DNA from: Psychromonas sp. Urea-02u-13
GTDB taxonomy: Bacteria > Pseudomonadota > Gammaproteobacteria > Enterobacterales > Psychromonadaceae
Assembly: GCF_002835995.1 (NCBI RefSeq)
Contig: NZ_PJBZ01000041.1
Location: 85,927-149,926, forward strand
DNA: 64,000 nucleotides
Direction: 5' to 3'
Numbering within the stretch: position 1 is the stretch's first letter; every line of letters starts with the position of its first letter. The notes beneath the pieces were generated by a model. That model made no database searches. It had not been told where the DNA came from and saw only the letters and a list, made by a program, of their open reading frames with translations. Below are positions 55,415 to 64,000 of the stretch, one piece after another. Made by a program: the position numbers and the translations under genes.

Positions 55415-56119
55415 TTAGTTCAAAGTATCTAATACAAGTTGCTCATCGAGCAATGAGACGACACTGCTTTTACCGATGAACTCACTCGGTAACGCTTCGC
55501 TCAATTTGTACACGCCAGCAATAGACACCAGTTCGGGTGCTAGTAACTGACAAAAGACAGAGGCACTTTGGTCACCCATCGCACCAGCAAGTGCACGTCC
55601 GCGTAGTGCACCATAAATATGTATATTGCCATCGGCAATCACTTCAGCACCCGCACTCACATCACCATTGATAACCAAATCACACTCTTTAGCATAGATT
55701 TGTTGGCCTGATCGTACACGTCCTTTAAAATTTTTTGTTTTTACTTCATTAGCAACAAATGTTGCTGTTTCTACCGGTTTCGCTTCAGTCGGTTTTTCTT
55801 CGATAACGACGTCTTTGCTTACCTGTCTTTTTGAGTTGCTTAAAATAGCAATTTTCTGACTCTGTAGTGCCTCTTTTTGAGCCACTGATAATTCACCAGA
55901 AACACCCGCTAAAATAAAACCGTGCTCAGTTACAATGTCTTTAATCTGTAAAAAATCTAAATTTAATGTTCCATTTTTAACGTTAACCACAACGGGCGCA
56001 TGCAGAAAAAAATCGGGAGCCATTATACGTCTTTTATTTAGCTCATCGGCCAACAATGAAAGTGTTTCACTTTCAACAGTTACCACCAATAAGGAAAAAT
56101 TTAACGATTTTAGTGTCAT
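55415..56119 (-). CDS. minC: Septum formation inhibitor MinC
   Basis: 234 residues, two domains: MinC_N (1-105) with VVVNVKNGTLNLDF, and a beta-helical MinC_C (about 125-230) with GRVRSGQQIYAKECDLVINGDVSAGAEVIADGNIHIYG. It blocks FtsZ polymerisation at the poles. First gene of the minCDE operon; divergent from ycgL with 127 bases between them. Confidence 0.97.
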   Translation of the reverse strand: MTLKSLNFSLLVVTVESETLSLLADELNKRRIMAPDFFLHAPVVVNVKNGTLNLDFLQIKDIVTEHGFILAGVSGELSVAQKEALQSQKIAILSNSKRQVSKDVVIEEKPTEAKPVETATFVANEVKTKNFKGRVRSGQQIYAKECDLVINGDVSAGAEVIADGNIHIYGALRGRALAGAMGDQSASVFCQLLAPELVSIAGVYKLSEALPSEFIGKSSVVSLLDEQLVLDTLN

Positions 56120-56246
56120 AACACCTCTATCTTGCTTGAGAAAATACTTTTTGATTTAAAATTCAGTCAATTTCTATAAAAATTAAAGCAGATTGCATGT
56201 TATAGTCTGAACTCTCATTAGGCAAGCAAAGGGCTACATTAGTATT

Positions 56247-56546
56247 ATGTTATGTGCTGTATATAAAAGTATTCGAAAATCACAAACTTATCTTTTCATT
56301 GCGAAAAGAGATAATTTTGAGCCCGTTCCCGATGCATTATTGACCCAATTTGGGCCGCCTGCGTTAGTTAGCATGCTCAATATTAAAGCTGATAGTAAGC
56401 TGGCAATGACAGATGCAAATACCGTGATTCAATCAATCGAGAAAGATGGGTTTTATTTGCAACTTCCACCGCCTCCGGTTGACTATTTAGAAGAACATAA
56501 AAAATGGCGTAAAAAACAATTAGGGATTTTTAATGAAACTGACTAA
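56247..56546 (+). CDS. YcgL-domain protein
   Basis: 99 residues, a standard YcgL protein: MLCAVYKSIRKSQTYLFI at the start, FGPPALVSMLNI, and the conserved GFYLQLPPPPVDYLEEH near the C-terminus. Small cytoplasmic family of unknown function, regularly next to minC in gammaproteobacteria. It overlaps the next gene by 14 bases, indicating translational coupling. Confidence 0.93.
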   Translation: MLCAVYKSIRKSQTYLFIAKRDNFEPVPDALLTQFGPPALVSMLNIKADSKLAMTDANTVIQSIEKDGFYLQLPPPPVDYLEEHKKWRKKQLGIFNETD

Positions 56547-57534
56547 ATTTTTCACACTTTCGACTCTGATCTTCGCTTCATTAACAGCGACAGCCAATAC
56601 CACTGAAACAGAAAAAGAAAAAATACCTTTTGACCAATATGTCTCGGCATTAAAGGTTGAAGCAATTGATTTAGGCATTGATGCAACGGTTGTCAACAAT
56701 GCTTTTGAAAAAGTTGAATTTTTACAACGCAGTGTTAAATCTGATAAAGAGCAACCTGAATTTAAATTAACGCTCGATACTTATATTCCACGTGCCGTAC
56801 CGGATTGGAAAATTAAGCAAGCACGTGAAGCCTATAAAAAGCATTATCACCTGCTGCATAAAATTGGCAAAGAGTATGGCGTACAACCACGATTTATTGT
56901 TGCGTTATGGGGCATTGAAACTAATTTTGGTCGCTTAACTGGCCGTCATTACGTGATCTCGTCACTAACAACTATGGCTTATGAAGGTCGACGTGAAGCC
57001 TTGTTCAAAAAACAACTGTTCGCGGCTTTAACCATTCTTGATGAAGGCCATATTGAACAAGATAAATTTATCGGTTCATGGGCGGGTGCAATGGGCCAAG
57101 TGCAATTTATGCCAACCTCATACCTCAATTATGCAGTTGATTATGATGGTGATGGCAAAAAAGATATCTGGAATAATTATGCCGACGTTTTTGCTTCAGC
57201 AGCCAATTACCTGAAAACAGAAGGTTGGGATGACAGCGAAACATGGGGCAGACAAGTCTTAATTCCTAAAGACTTTGATGTAGAACTTGCAGGTATTAAA
57301 AAGAAGAAAACATTACAAGAGTGGCAAGATCTTGGCATCCGACGTTTTGATGGTAGCGCACTGCCTAAAGTGAATATGAATGCCTCTGTTGTTATTCCTG
57401 ATGATGCTTCTGGACGTGTTTACTTGGCTTATAATAACTACCAAGTATTAATGCATTGGAATCGTTCTTATTACTTTGCAACCGCAGTTAGTTATCTGTC
57501 TGAACGTATTAAATATCCACGTATTACGCCGTAA
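56533..57534 (+). CDS. Lytic murein transglycosylase (MltB-like, SLT_2)
   Basis: 333 residues with a signal peptide (MKLTKFFTLSTLIFASLTATA), no lipobox. The catalytic glutamate is in FIVALWGIETNFGRLTG (about 115-131), followed by MGQVQFMPTSYLNYAVDYDGDGKKDIWN. It cleaves peptidoglycan between MurNAc and GlcNAc, giving 1,6-anhydro ends. The frame begins inside ycgL, 14 bases before its stop. A cysteine-cluster protein follows 38 bases on. Confidence 0.92.
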   Translation: MKLTKFFTLSTLIFASLTATANTTETEKEKIPFDQYVSALKVEAIDLGIDATVVNNAFEKVEFLQRSVKSDKEQPEFKLTLDTYIPRAVPDWKIKQAREAYKKHYHLLHKIGKEYGVQPRFIVALWGIETNFGRLTGRHYVISSLTTMAYEGRREALFKKQLFAALTILDEGHIEQDKFIGSWAGAMGQVQFMPTSYLNYAVDYDGDGKKDIWNNYADVFASAANYLKTEGWDDSETWGRQVLIPKDFDVELAGIKKKKTLQEWQDLGIRRFDGSALPKVNMNASVVIPDDASGRVYLAYNNYQVLMHWNRSYYFATAVSYLSERIKYPRITP

Positions 57535-57571
57535 AATATTAATAATCTACATAAACAATGAGTAGTTAACA

Positions 57572-58012
57572 ATGAGCAATTTTTGGGAAGAGAAAACATT
57601 ATCACAGATGAACAGCACAGAGTGGGAATCACTTTGTGATGGCTGTGGTAAATGTTGTCTTAATAAAATTATTGATGATGATACTGAAGAGTTACATTTT
57701 ACCAATGTCGCCTGTCATCTTTTACATACTAAGACATGCCAGTGTCGTAAATATGATCAACGCTTTAAAATCGTTAAAGACTGCGTAAAAGTATCACTTG
57801 ATGATATCGACCAGTTTCACTGGTTACCAGGCAGTTGTGCATACCGTTTATTGGTTGAAGAAAAACCATTACCCGTTTGGCACCCGTTATTAACCGGCAG
57901 TAAATCAGCGATGCACAAAGGCGGATTTTCTATACGCGGGAAAACAATCTCTGAAACGGCTATCGACCCAGATAATTTAGAAGATTATATTGCAATTTGG
58001 CCAGCAGAATAA
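57572..58012 (+). CDS. YcgN-family cysteine cluster protein
   Basis: 146 residues. Conserved cysteine sets: CDGCGKCCLNK (about 22-32), then NVACHLLHTKTCQCRKY (about 47-63) and CVKVSLDDIDQFHWLPGSCAYR (about 72-93). Metal binding is likely, but function is unknown. It belongs to the YcgL/MltB/YcgN group of genes and starts 37 bases after the transglycosylase. It overlaps no neighbour; the next gene starts 11 bases later. Confidence 0.92.
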   Translation: MSNFWEEKTLSQMNSTEWESLCDGCGKCCLNKIIDDDTEELHFTNVACHLLHTKTCQCRKYDQRFKIVKDCVKVSLDDIDQFHWLPGSCAYRLLVEEKPLPVWHPLLTGSKSAMHKGGFSIRGKTISETAIDPDNLEDYIAIWPAE

Positions 58013-58022
58013 GGAACTACCA

Positions 58023-58388
58023 ATGACAGATATTACTATTTTACACAATACGCACTGTTCAAAAAGTCGTCAAACACTGGCGATTATTGAAGAGATGTTG
58101 ACACAAGATGCAAGTAATAAACTAACCATTGTTAACTATTTAGAGACCCCCCCTACATTAGTTGAATTGAAAGATATAATTTCACTATTAGGTTTTACCT
58201 CTGCACGTCAATTGATGCGCACCGGCGAGTCTATTTACAAAGAGTTACAATTGAAGTTAGAAGAAGATGAAGCTTTATTATTACAAGCGATGCTTGATAA
58301 TCCTAAGCTTATTGAGCGCCCTATTGTTTTAGCAAATGGTAAAGCAAAAATTGGTCGTCCGCCTGAATCTGTATTAACCATTATTTAA
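58023..58388 (+). CDS. ArsC/YfgD-family thioredoxin-fold reductase
   Basis: 121 residues from the ATG at 58023 with AAGGAAC upstream; the frame extends to 57990 within the previous gene and is rejected. Start DITILHNTHCSKSRQTLAI shows the catalytic Cys (about 11) with the ArsC-type CxxSR, and RPIVLANGKAKIGRPPE (about 100-116) is the conserved C-terminal element with the Arg pair. It reduces arsenate with glutaredoxin in known members, but without arsR or arsB here the role may be that of YfgD. Followed by a DUF2069 gene. Confidence 0.88.
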   Translation: MTDITILHNTHCSKSRQTLAIIEEMLTQDASNKLTIVNYLETPPTLVELKDIISLLGFTSARQLMRTGESIYKELQLKLEEDEALLLQAMLDNPKLIERPIVLANGKAKIGRPPESVLTII

Positions 58389-58406
58389 TGATTATTTAAC
58401 TACCTT

Positions 58407-58802
58407 ATGAAAACAGAACATTATAAATTAATCGCACGAGTTGGTTATTTTTTACTTTTATTACTCGTGCCGCTATGGCATTTGTGGTTATCACCACCTG
58501 CATTTGGTTTAAGCCCTTGGTTGATTTTCACTATTTGGTTTGTGCCACTGTTATTTCCACTTAAGGGTGTTATTCAAGGTAATCCATTTACCTTTGCCTG
58601 GTGCGGTTTTTTAGCCTTGTTATATATGATGCATGCGGTGGTTATTCTTTATACGGCTTATCTTGACAGTCATTTTATAGAATTAACAATGGCCGCTTTA
58701 GAGCTTATTTTTGCCACTGTCTTTTTGATGGGTAATATCTATTTTGCTAAATATCGAGGCCAAGAACTAGGTTTAAGTATTCGTAAAAAGAAGAAAAAAT
58801 AG
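58407..58802 (+). CDS. DUF2069 membrane protein
   Basis: 131 residues, four hydrophobic segments (about 10-28, 38-54, 64-82, 92-112) and a basic C-terminus ending in five lysines. It matches the DUF2069 family (YfgD neighbourhood), of unknown function. It starts 18 bases after the arsC-like gene and ends at a strong hairpin, so it closes an operon starting at ycgL. Confidence 0.85.
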   Translation: MKTEHYKLIARVGYFLLLLLVPLWHLWLSPPAFGLSPWLIFTIWFVPLLFPLKGVIQGNPFTFAWCGFLALLYMMHAVVILYTAYLDSHFIELTMAALELIFATVFLMGNIYFAKYRGQELGLSIRKKKKK

Positions 58803-58821
58803 CGGTATAATTTGCATCTAG

Positions 58822-58857
58822 AAAGGTATAAAAGTACGCCCGTACTTTTATACCTTT
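58822..58857. terminator. Bidirectional terminator after the DUF2069 gene
   Basis: AAAGGTATAAAAGTACG-CC-CGTACTTTTATACCTTT, a perfect 17 bp stem with a two-base loop. Poor in terminal T-runs but serves two convergent transcripts. Confidence 0.8.
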
Positions 58858-58862
58858 GCTGA

Positions 58863-59420
58863 TCACTTTCTATTTAAGGTGTTAGTATCAGTATGTGCAA
58901 ACTCTTTTCCATAGATATCTAAGAGCATCGTTTGTGAATAACACAAGGTTTCTTTGCTCACTTTTACCTGCTGCACATAAGATTTCATTTTTGCATTCTT
59001 AGCCATAAATGGGCTTTGAATTATTTGCCAGTCTTGCTCTGAAATTGCAGCGCTAACATTTAATACAGCGTTATCCGTTGATGTTTCAAAACCGCCTGAA
59101 GCCAATACACAGATGCCTCTTGGAATAGTTAGTGAATGTACAACAGTCTCACTCCCCTGCTCCCACAACCAATAACCCGTCTCATGATGAATCATATTAT
59201 CATTACTATTTCTGCGCACTTCTTGTGTATAAAAGACCACACTTAATAGCTGAGACTCTGCATTTTCAGTTTCTCCAATGCCTTTAAAAACAATATTATC
59301 ATAATAACTATTTACTTCTGTACCGCCCGGCTCAGGCGCGATGTCTTTACCTTTTTTTCCTTCCCAACTACCGATCAAGTCAGTGAGAGGCCCATAATTT
59401 GTTTCATCAACTACGTTCAT
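58863..59420 (-). CDS. Nitrobindin-like heme-binding beta-barrel protein
   Basis: 185 residues. The start ...DLIGSWEGKKGKD carries the GxWxGxG-like nitrobindin/FABP motif, and HHETGYWLWE and later VVHSLTIPRG follow the family pattern. The fold is a ten-stranded barrel; known members bind ferric heme and react with nitric oxide or peroxynitrite. The usual C-terminal proximal histidine position is not evident, so heme binding is uncertain. It is convergent with DUF2069 and downstream of the adhesin-secretion operon. Confidence 0.75.
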   Translation of the reverse strand: MNVVDETNYGPLTDLIGSWEGKKGKDIAPEPGGTEVNSYYDNIVFKGIGETENAESQLLSVVFYTQEVRRNSNDNMIHHETGYWLWEQGSETVVHSLTIPRGICVLASGGFETSTDNAVLNVSAAISEQDWQIIQSPFMAKNAKMKSYVQQVKVSKETLCYSQTMLLDIYGKEFAHTDTNTLNRK

Positions 59421-59437
59421 TTAGTTACCTTTATTAT

Positions 59438-59463
59438 TAAAAAAGGCGCTAATTAGCGCCTTT
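59438..59463 (-). terminator. Terminator of the TolC/OmpA operon
   Basis: Minus strand: GGCGCTAATTAGCGCC, a near-perfect palindrome, followed by six T (plus-strand A-run at 59439-59444). It lies 41 bases after the OmpA-like stop codon. Confidence 0.88.
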
Positions 59464-59503
59464 CATCTTGAGAAAGATTGATTAAGAAAATTATAAAGCA
59501 ATC

Positions 59504-60112
59504 TTACTCTTCTAGCTGTTTATCAACACTATAAATCGTCCACTTTTGATCTGGAATATGTTTTTCACTGCTTATCTCAGCAACAATTCTTCGGTTGCGC
59601 GCATGGATATATTCGTCATATCCCTCTAAGAATAAACGCGAAAAACCATAACCAATTGCAGTCACCCGCATTTCATCAATGCCAAATTTACCCACTAACA
59701 ATGCCTTAATCGCCTCAGCTCTATTTTGCGAAAGCGTGTCATTTAGCGCTTTTTCACCACGAATACTAGTATGCCCTTCGATAGTGACATCGGCATCTGG
59801 GTACTCTTTCATAAAGTCAGCTAATCCTTCTATCTCTGGCAAGTAGTTAGTGCCAACTACATAAGAGTTAGTCGTGAAGTTAACTAATAGCTCATGGCGC
59901 ACCATATACACGGTTTCAGAGCCACAACCTTGATTATCAACCAGTGCTCCAGTTGCACTTTCAAAACAGGCGTCACGCGCATTAATAACACCATCTCCTT
60001 CTTGATCATTCAAATCATATTTTTGTTCAGTAGGTCCATTTGCCATTTCAATAGCATTTGACGAACAACCTGCAATAAATACACTCAATAATATAATATA
60101 TAGATATCTCAT
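59504..60112 (-). CDS. OmpA-family lipoprotein
   Basis: 202 residues. Lipobox IAGC (Cys16), a thrombospondin-3-like Asp-rich DQEGDGVINARDACFESA (about 37-54), and a C-terminal OmpA peptidoglycan-binding domain with VTIEGHTSIRGEKALNDTLSQNRAEAI (from about residue 109) and NRRIV. It anchors the outer membrane to murein. Its start overlaps the TolC stop by one base (TAATG). In Shewanella a similar OmpA-like gene follows the TolC gene of the biofilm adhesin secretion locus (from memory). Confidence 0.9.
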   Translation of the reverse strand: MRYLYIILLSVFIAGCSSNAIEMANGPTEQKYDLNDQEGDGVINARDACFESATGALVDNQGCGSETVYMVRHELLVNFTTNSYVVGTNYLPEIEGLADFMKEYPDADVTIEGHTSIRGEKALNDTLSQNRAEAIKALLVGKFGIDEMRVTAIGYGFSRLFLEGYDEYIHARNRRIVAEISSEKHIPDQKWTIYSVDKQLEE

Positions 60113-61494
60113 TAGTTTACGCCTCCTTCGTAGTTTTCTTCACCGGACCAAGTTTCTGGACGAGTTACACGTAAAGAGTCAAGTAGTAGCCCTGTAGAGT
60201 GTAATATACGGTATTGTGCGGTGATCTCCGTAAACTCAGCTTCTAAAAAATCGGTACGTGCCTGATAAAGTTCATTCTCTGTATCGAGCAGATCTAACAA
60301 GCTACGTTGCCCTAGTTTGAATTGTTCCTGATACATAAACTGCGTATCTTTAGAGGCGATAACGTGCATTTTGATATATTTTTTCTGCTGATTTAGTTGC
60401 TCAAATGCATTCCAAGACAGAATAAATCCTTCAGTTACTTGTCGATGAACATTCGCATTAAGCTCTTTCGCTTCAGTTATCTTGTAGGCAGTTTCTGTTG
60501 CGTAGGCAACATCACGTCCACCTGAAAATAGGTTATATCGAAAACGTAACATAGCCTGTGCATCATTATTTTCACCACCAACATCACCAAATGAGCCATC
60601 TTCTCCATCCAAATTGTCATTAAAATTGGCACTCAATTCTATTGTTATTTCAGGATAATAGGTCGATTTGGCAGCCTCATATTGATAAAGTGCAGCACTG
60701 ATATCATTACTTGAAGATTTTATGACAGGATGATGATCTAATGCTTGTTGCACCCCTTCATCTTCTGTTTCAGGTAACATATCTGCATCGGGAATTGGGA
60801 TTACCAAATCCTCAGGAGCTTGAGCTACAACACTCAAGAATTGTACTTTACTATCGAGATAGTTATTTTTTGCTGCAATGAGGTTGGAATTGGCTTTCGC
60901 TAAACGGCCATTGATTTGTGATAGATCGGCTGTACTTCCTAAACCAGAATCAGTACGCTCTTTAATCTGCTCGTAAATCCTTTCATGCTCATCGAGATTT
61001 TTTTCAGATAAACCAACGAGTTTCTCTGTTTTGATTAAATCAATATACACCTTAATAATTTGCAGGGCCAGATCCTCTGCATCTGAGTACAGCCGCCACT
61101 GCTCAGCACTTGCAGTAAAGCTTGTTCGATCAACTTCACTCGTGGTGTGAAAGCCTTGAAATAGGTTTTGTTTTAAACTAATACCAAGCTCACTACGTGT
61201 TAATGTTTCAGCATCATCACCAACAGACCTTCTGGTACTTGGGCTATCGGTATATTCAGCACCTATTCCTCCAGTTAGATCGACCGTAGGCCAGTAACCA
61301 GATTTCGCTTGATCAACCTGTTTATCACTCACTTTAAACTTGCTAAAAGCAACACGTAATTCAGGGTGTGTATCTAAAGTATAAGCGACAGCTTGCTCTA
61401 GGGATTGGCTATTTACATTGATGGAATAAGTCATACTAGAAATAAGAATAGCTAACGCTGTTTTCCGAGGAAATTTAAAATTGAAGTTTTGCAT
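60112..61494 (-). CDS. TolC-family outer-membrane channel of type I secretion
   Basis: 460 residues with a signal sequence (about 1-29). The TolC duplication is clear: helical coiled-coil halves around residues 35-240 and 255-430 with strands such as WPTVDLTGGIGAEY and YPEITIELSANF. It forms the trimeric outer-membrane duct for proteins exported with an ABC transporter and HlyD-type partner, which are not in this window. It lies between the adhesin gene (127 bases away) and the OmpA-like lipoprotein, matching the AggA/LapE arrangement of adhesin loci. Confidence 0.9.
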   Translation of the reverse strand: MQNFNFKFPRKTALAILISSMTYSINVNSQSLEQAVAYTLDTHPELRVAFSKFKVSDKQVDQAKSGYWPTVDLTGGIGAEYTDSPSTRRSVGDDAETLTRSELGISLKQNLFQGFHTTSEVDRTSFTASAEQWRLYSDAEDLALQIIKVYIDLIKTEKLVGLSEKNLDEHERIYEQIKERTDSGLGSTADLSQINGRLAKANSNLIAAKNNYLDSKVQFLSVVAQAPEDLVIPIPDADMLPETEDEGVQQALDHHPVIKSSSNDISAALYQYEAAKSTYYPEITIELSANFNDNLDGEDGSFGDVGGENNDAQAMLRFRYNLFSGGRDVAYATETAYKITEAKELNANVHRQVTEGFILSWNAFEQLNQQKKYIKMHVIASKDTQFMYQEQFKLGQRSLLDLLDTENELYQARTDFLEAEFTEITAQYRILHSTGLLLDSLRVTRPETWSGEENYEGGVN

Positions 61495-61562
61495 TTAACC
61501 TCCACTTTTAATGATTTATTATTAGTTTTTTGACTCTCTAATTTTAGTTTAAAAACAGAAAA

Positions 61563-61588
61563 CGGTTGCTTTTCAAACACAGCAACCG
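61563..61588 (-). terminator. Terminator-like hairpin after the adhesin gene
   Basis: Minus strand: CGGTTGCT and AGCAACCG pair around a 10-base loop, followed by TTTTCTGTTTTT. It could stop or attenuate transcription between the adhesin and the TolC gene. Confidence 0.7.
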
Positions 61589-61621
61589 CGTAAATGTGTT
61601 TTTATTTCGCATTTAATTGAC

Positions 61622-64000
61622 TTAAATGACTTCAGGTGGAGCTTCTTCCAACTCAGGGAAATCAATAATGAGTGGGCCACCCTCATCCTCACCTAATAAA
61701 CCATTAATGATTTGCTCTTCCGTATTGCTACCTGCTTCAGCAATATATTCTTGCTCTAAATTAACCCCATCAAGCACTATCATCTGTGAAATTGGAGAGC
61801 TTTCACCCGAGGCATGAATAGCAATAGTGGTATTACCAGCTACATCAAAAGAGAAATCTAAATACTCATCTAATGTGCCACCAGTTTCACCATTTAACAG
61901 GTCACTCAAATCAAGGAAATCGTTGTCTAACTCAAAATCAGTGATGTGATCAGTTGCTGGCTCTGCTCCACTACCATCATCTTCAGATAGCCAAACAAAG
62001 GTATCTATGCCTTCACCACCGACTAAAACACCATCATAACCTACCAGTTCTTCATCGAGCACACGTTCATCAAACTCCGAGGTATCCAATCCGGCATGCA
62101 ACTCAAGCATATCTTGCACATGCTCCATGGCCGCATCTTCACTCAATGCAACATGACCCGTTTCTTCGATGATTGCTACCAAATCCTGTTCAGAGATAGT
62201 CGCTAAATCAAAATCATCATCTGAAAATGCATCCCTCATTGCTTCGGTGATAACAATACCATTATAAGCATCACCATCAGCATCAAGTGACTGAAGCAGT
62301 ACAGCCATATTTTCAACATACTCGTCATTGACATCACCTCTATCTACACCAGCCAAATCTTGTAAAAATACTTGGTTATCAGAGACATTGTCCATGTCAA
62401 TTTTCCCGATAACAATATTACCAAGCATAAAGGTAACAGTATCACCTGCCGTATAACTGAAACCACCATTCTCATCAGTAATGCCACTTATTCCCGAGCT
62501 AGCCTGATAATTAAGCCCTTGAATCATTCCATCAATAACAACTGCAGTTAGGGTTGCATCATCGGCAACTAGGCTTACATTGACAACACCACTTGCAGTA
62601 TCAGCATCTGCATCTGTTAATGTATAATTAAACCCTAAGTCGATATCATCGATATAAACATTTGAAGTAACTCCACCAATACTTATTCGAAAAGAGTTCG
62701 ACACTTCTACAGTTTCATCTTTATTATTAACACCGTATAATTGTGGGGCTGAAAAACTAACATCAGTAAAATAGATAGCATCATTTACGAGAGGTATTTC
62801 AAAAATTACATCACCATTACCAGCCCCAGTATAAACACCATTGTAGGTTATCGCATTTCCATTAATATCAATGGCATCTACGCTCCAATTTACTTCATAA
62901 GCGGCACTGTCACTACCCTTACCTTCAACGGTAATACTTAAACCTTTGATTTGTGCATCATCCCCATTGATATCGATGAATTTCATGTCTAATTCATCGC
63001 CTACATCGAACCAGTTACCATCTACACCTATCCAACTATTATTAGTGTTTACCGTGGCTGTAGCGCCATTTGCAGCCGAGACTGCTGACATGTTGTCAAT
63101 AATAAATCCCCCAAAACCTAAATTTAATTCACCAACATTACCACCCGTTACTTCAGTGTATGTTTCTACTAATTCCACAGTTCCAATGCTTCCAGCAATG
63201 TTCAATAACTCAAAGGTATAACCTGGGTTCAGGTCATCATTTAGCGAATCAATATCAATACTGATTCTGAAAACAGCATCACCATTGGCGCTACCTGTTA
63301 GTACCCCATCCGCCTGACTATATTCCACGTCATGACCAGCAAAAACAAGTTCTGGTAGAGAAGATATATCCCATGAAACCGAGGTAACATCATTAGATAC
63401 TGTAGCGTTAGTTAAGAAACCTTCTATTAACTCGTCTCCGTCATTGGCCGTTGTGATCGAAAGCGAACCTGTTACTGTTGGCGCATCATCTGTTATTGAG
63501 ATGGAGAACGTACTGTCAGTAACTTGAGTTGTTCCATCCATAACCAGTGCTGTAAAGTTTGCCATGATTACAGTCGATTCATTCGTTTCATGGTTAGTTG
63601 AATGATCAAGGCCTGCTAGCTGTGTAAATTCATAAGATAAATTATCCGATGAGACAACAATTGTAAATATCTCTACTCTTGTTACTCCATCAATTGTATA
63701 TGCTTGAAGAGTATTATTAGCGTATGTATCATATTGTACAGCTAAGCCATTACTTGTTAATGTAGCCTCTCCAACTAACTCTATAGATTGAGAAGAAGCT
63801 ATCGGGTCAATAGCTCCTGTATGAGTTATATTAGTTAAATTAATATTTGTATTTTCATTTGCATCATCATCGTCTGACACTGTACTACTAACAGAAAACA
63901 CATCATTATCGGTGATAACACCTTCACCGGAATCTGTTTTAGTGACGATTTGAGCATCGACTGTTGTTGCCCTAAGCACCACCGTTTCGCTGTTTTCAGT
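61622..64000 (-). CDS. C-terminal part of a giant type I secreted adhesin (LapA/BpfA-like)
   Basis: The frame is open to the right window edge, giving at least 792 C-terminal residues; the true start lies outside. The visible part has Ig/VCBS-like repeats (with DDAPTV and similar DDxP turns), acidic beta-rich modules with DGNG-type calcium sites, then a final ~100 residues with GGEGIDTFVWLSEDDG, a type I secretion C-terminal target of the VC_A0849-like class. Composition is extremely low in Lys, Arg and Cys, as in such surface proteins. Next to TolC and OmpA-like genes it fits biofilm adhesion under c-di-GMP control. Whether a LapG cleavage site exists cannot be told, as the N-terminus is absent. 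Confidence 0.9.
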   Translation of the reverse strand, partial: TENSETVVLRATTVDAQIVTKTDSGEGVITDNDVFSVSSTVSDDDDANENTNINLTNITHTGAIDPIASSQSIELVGEATLTSNGLAVQYDTYANNTLQAYTIDGVTRVEIFTIVVSSDNLSYEFTQLAGLDHSTNHETNESTVIMANFTALVMDGTTQVTDSTFSISITDDAPTVTGSLSITTANDGDELIEGFLTNATVSNDVTSVSWDISSLPELVFAGHDVEYSQADGVLTGSANGDAVFRISIDIDSLNDDLNPGYTFELLNIAGSIGTVELVETYTEVTGGNVGELNLGFGGFIIDNMSAVSAANGATATVNTNNSWIGVDGNWFDVGDELDMKFIDINGDDAQIKGLSITVEGKGSDSAAYEVNWSVDAIDINGNAITYNGVYTGAGNGDVIFEIPLVNDAIYFTDVSFSAPQLYGVNNKDETVEVSNSFRISIGGVTSNVYIDDIDLGFNYTLTDADADTASGVVNVSLVADDATLTAVVIDGMIQGLNYQASSGISGITDENGGFSYTAGDTVTFMLGNIVIGKIDMDNVSDNQVFLQDLAGVDRGDVNDEYVENMAVLLQSLDADGDAYNGIVITEAMRDAFSDDDFDLATISEQDLVAIIEETGHVALSEDAAMEHVQDMLELHAGLDTSEFDERVLDEELVGYDGVLVGGEGIDTFVWLSEDDGSGAEPATDHITDFELDNDFLDLSDLLNGETGGTLDEYLDFSFDVAGNTTIAIHASGESSPISQMIVLDGVNLEQEYIAEAGSNTEEQIINGLLGEDEGGPLIIDFPELEEAPPEVI

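Overview
The window looks like chromosome of a marine, probably cold-adapted gammaproteobacterium close to Psychromonas, Moritella or Colwellia. This is an inference from the AT-rich sequence, the carboxynorspermidine pathway, conserved neighbourhoods such as minCDE-ycgL and pheST-ihfA, and Vibrio/Shewanella-like proteins; no rRNA is present to settle it. No tRNA, rRNA, CRISPR array or prophage was seen.

Layout. 1-1.9 kb: norspermidine synthesis (end of carboxynorspermidine synthase, nspC). 1.9-3.7 kb: a 160 bp MITE abutting a frameshifted CHASE4-GGDEF gene. 4-11.2 kb: dGTPase, a FAD oxidoreductase with gph, a second MITE, a phosphotransferase, two envelope proteins and cobB. 11.4-17.3 kb: pheS-pheT-ihfA, a FAH-family hydrolase, a PilZ protein and a diguanylate cyclase. 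17.5-19.5 kb: YjiH-type and MarC-type membrane proteins. 19.5-23.7 kb: a mobile island with two copies of a REP-associated tyrosine transposase (one dead and carrying a MITE), a DUF1016 nuclease overlapping an unrecognised gene, and a 103 bp REP tandem array, bounded by a 28 bp direct repeat. 23.7-33 kb: SDR, dinB with a LexA box, HDOD/GAF regulator, RNA methyltransferase, phosphopantetheinyl transferase, GST, YdcF and a BCCT transporter. 33-37 kb: small proteins, a second PilZ gene with a 13 bp repeat at its end, LMW phosphatase, epmC, pdxH. 37-45 kb: outer-membrane protein (frameshifted), cobyric acid synthase, DAHP synthase, moeA, metR, alaA, btuR/cobO. 45-52.9 kb: rhlE, copA-cueR with a CueR-type promoter, AlkC-type glycosylase, yafJ-gmhA. 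53-64 kb: minCDE, ycgL, lytic transglycosylase, ycgN, arsC-like, then a biofilm-adhesin secretion locus (OmpA-like lipoprotein, TolC family, C-terminus of a type I secreted giant adhesin).

Linked functions: c-di-GMP signalling (two GGDEF and two PilZ proteins) with a large type I secreted adhesin suggests biofilm control, to which norspermidine may also contribute. Corrinoid genes (cobQ, btuR) lie within 7 kb of each other. Three genes (CHASE4-GGDEF, YqaE/Pmp3, outer-membrane barrel) are each broken by one missing base in a short homopolymer, which could be sequencing error or real decay. The most unusual part is the RAYT/REP/DUF1016 island together with a shared MITE family that inserted into one of its transposase copies.
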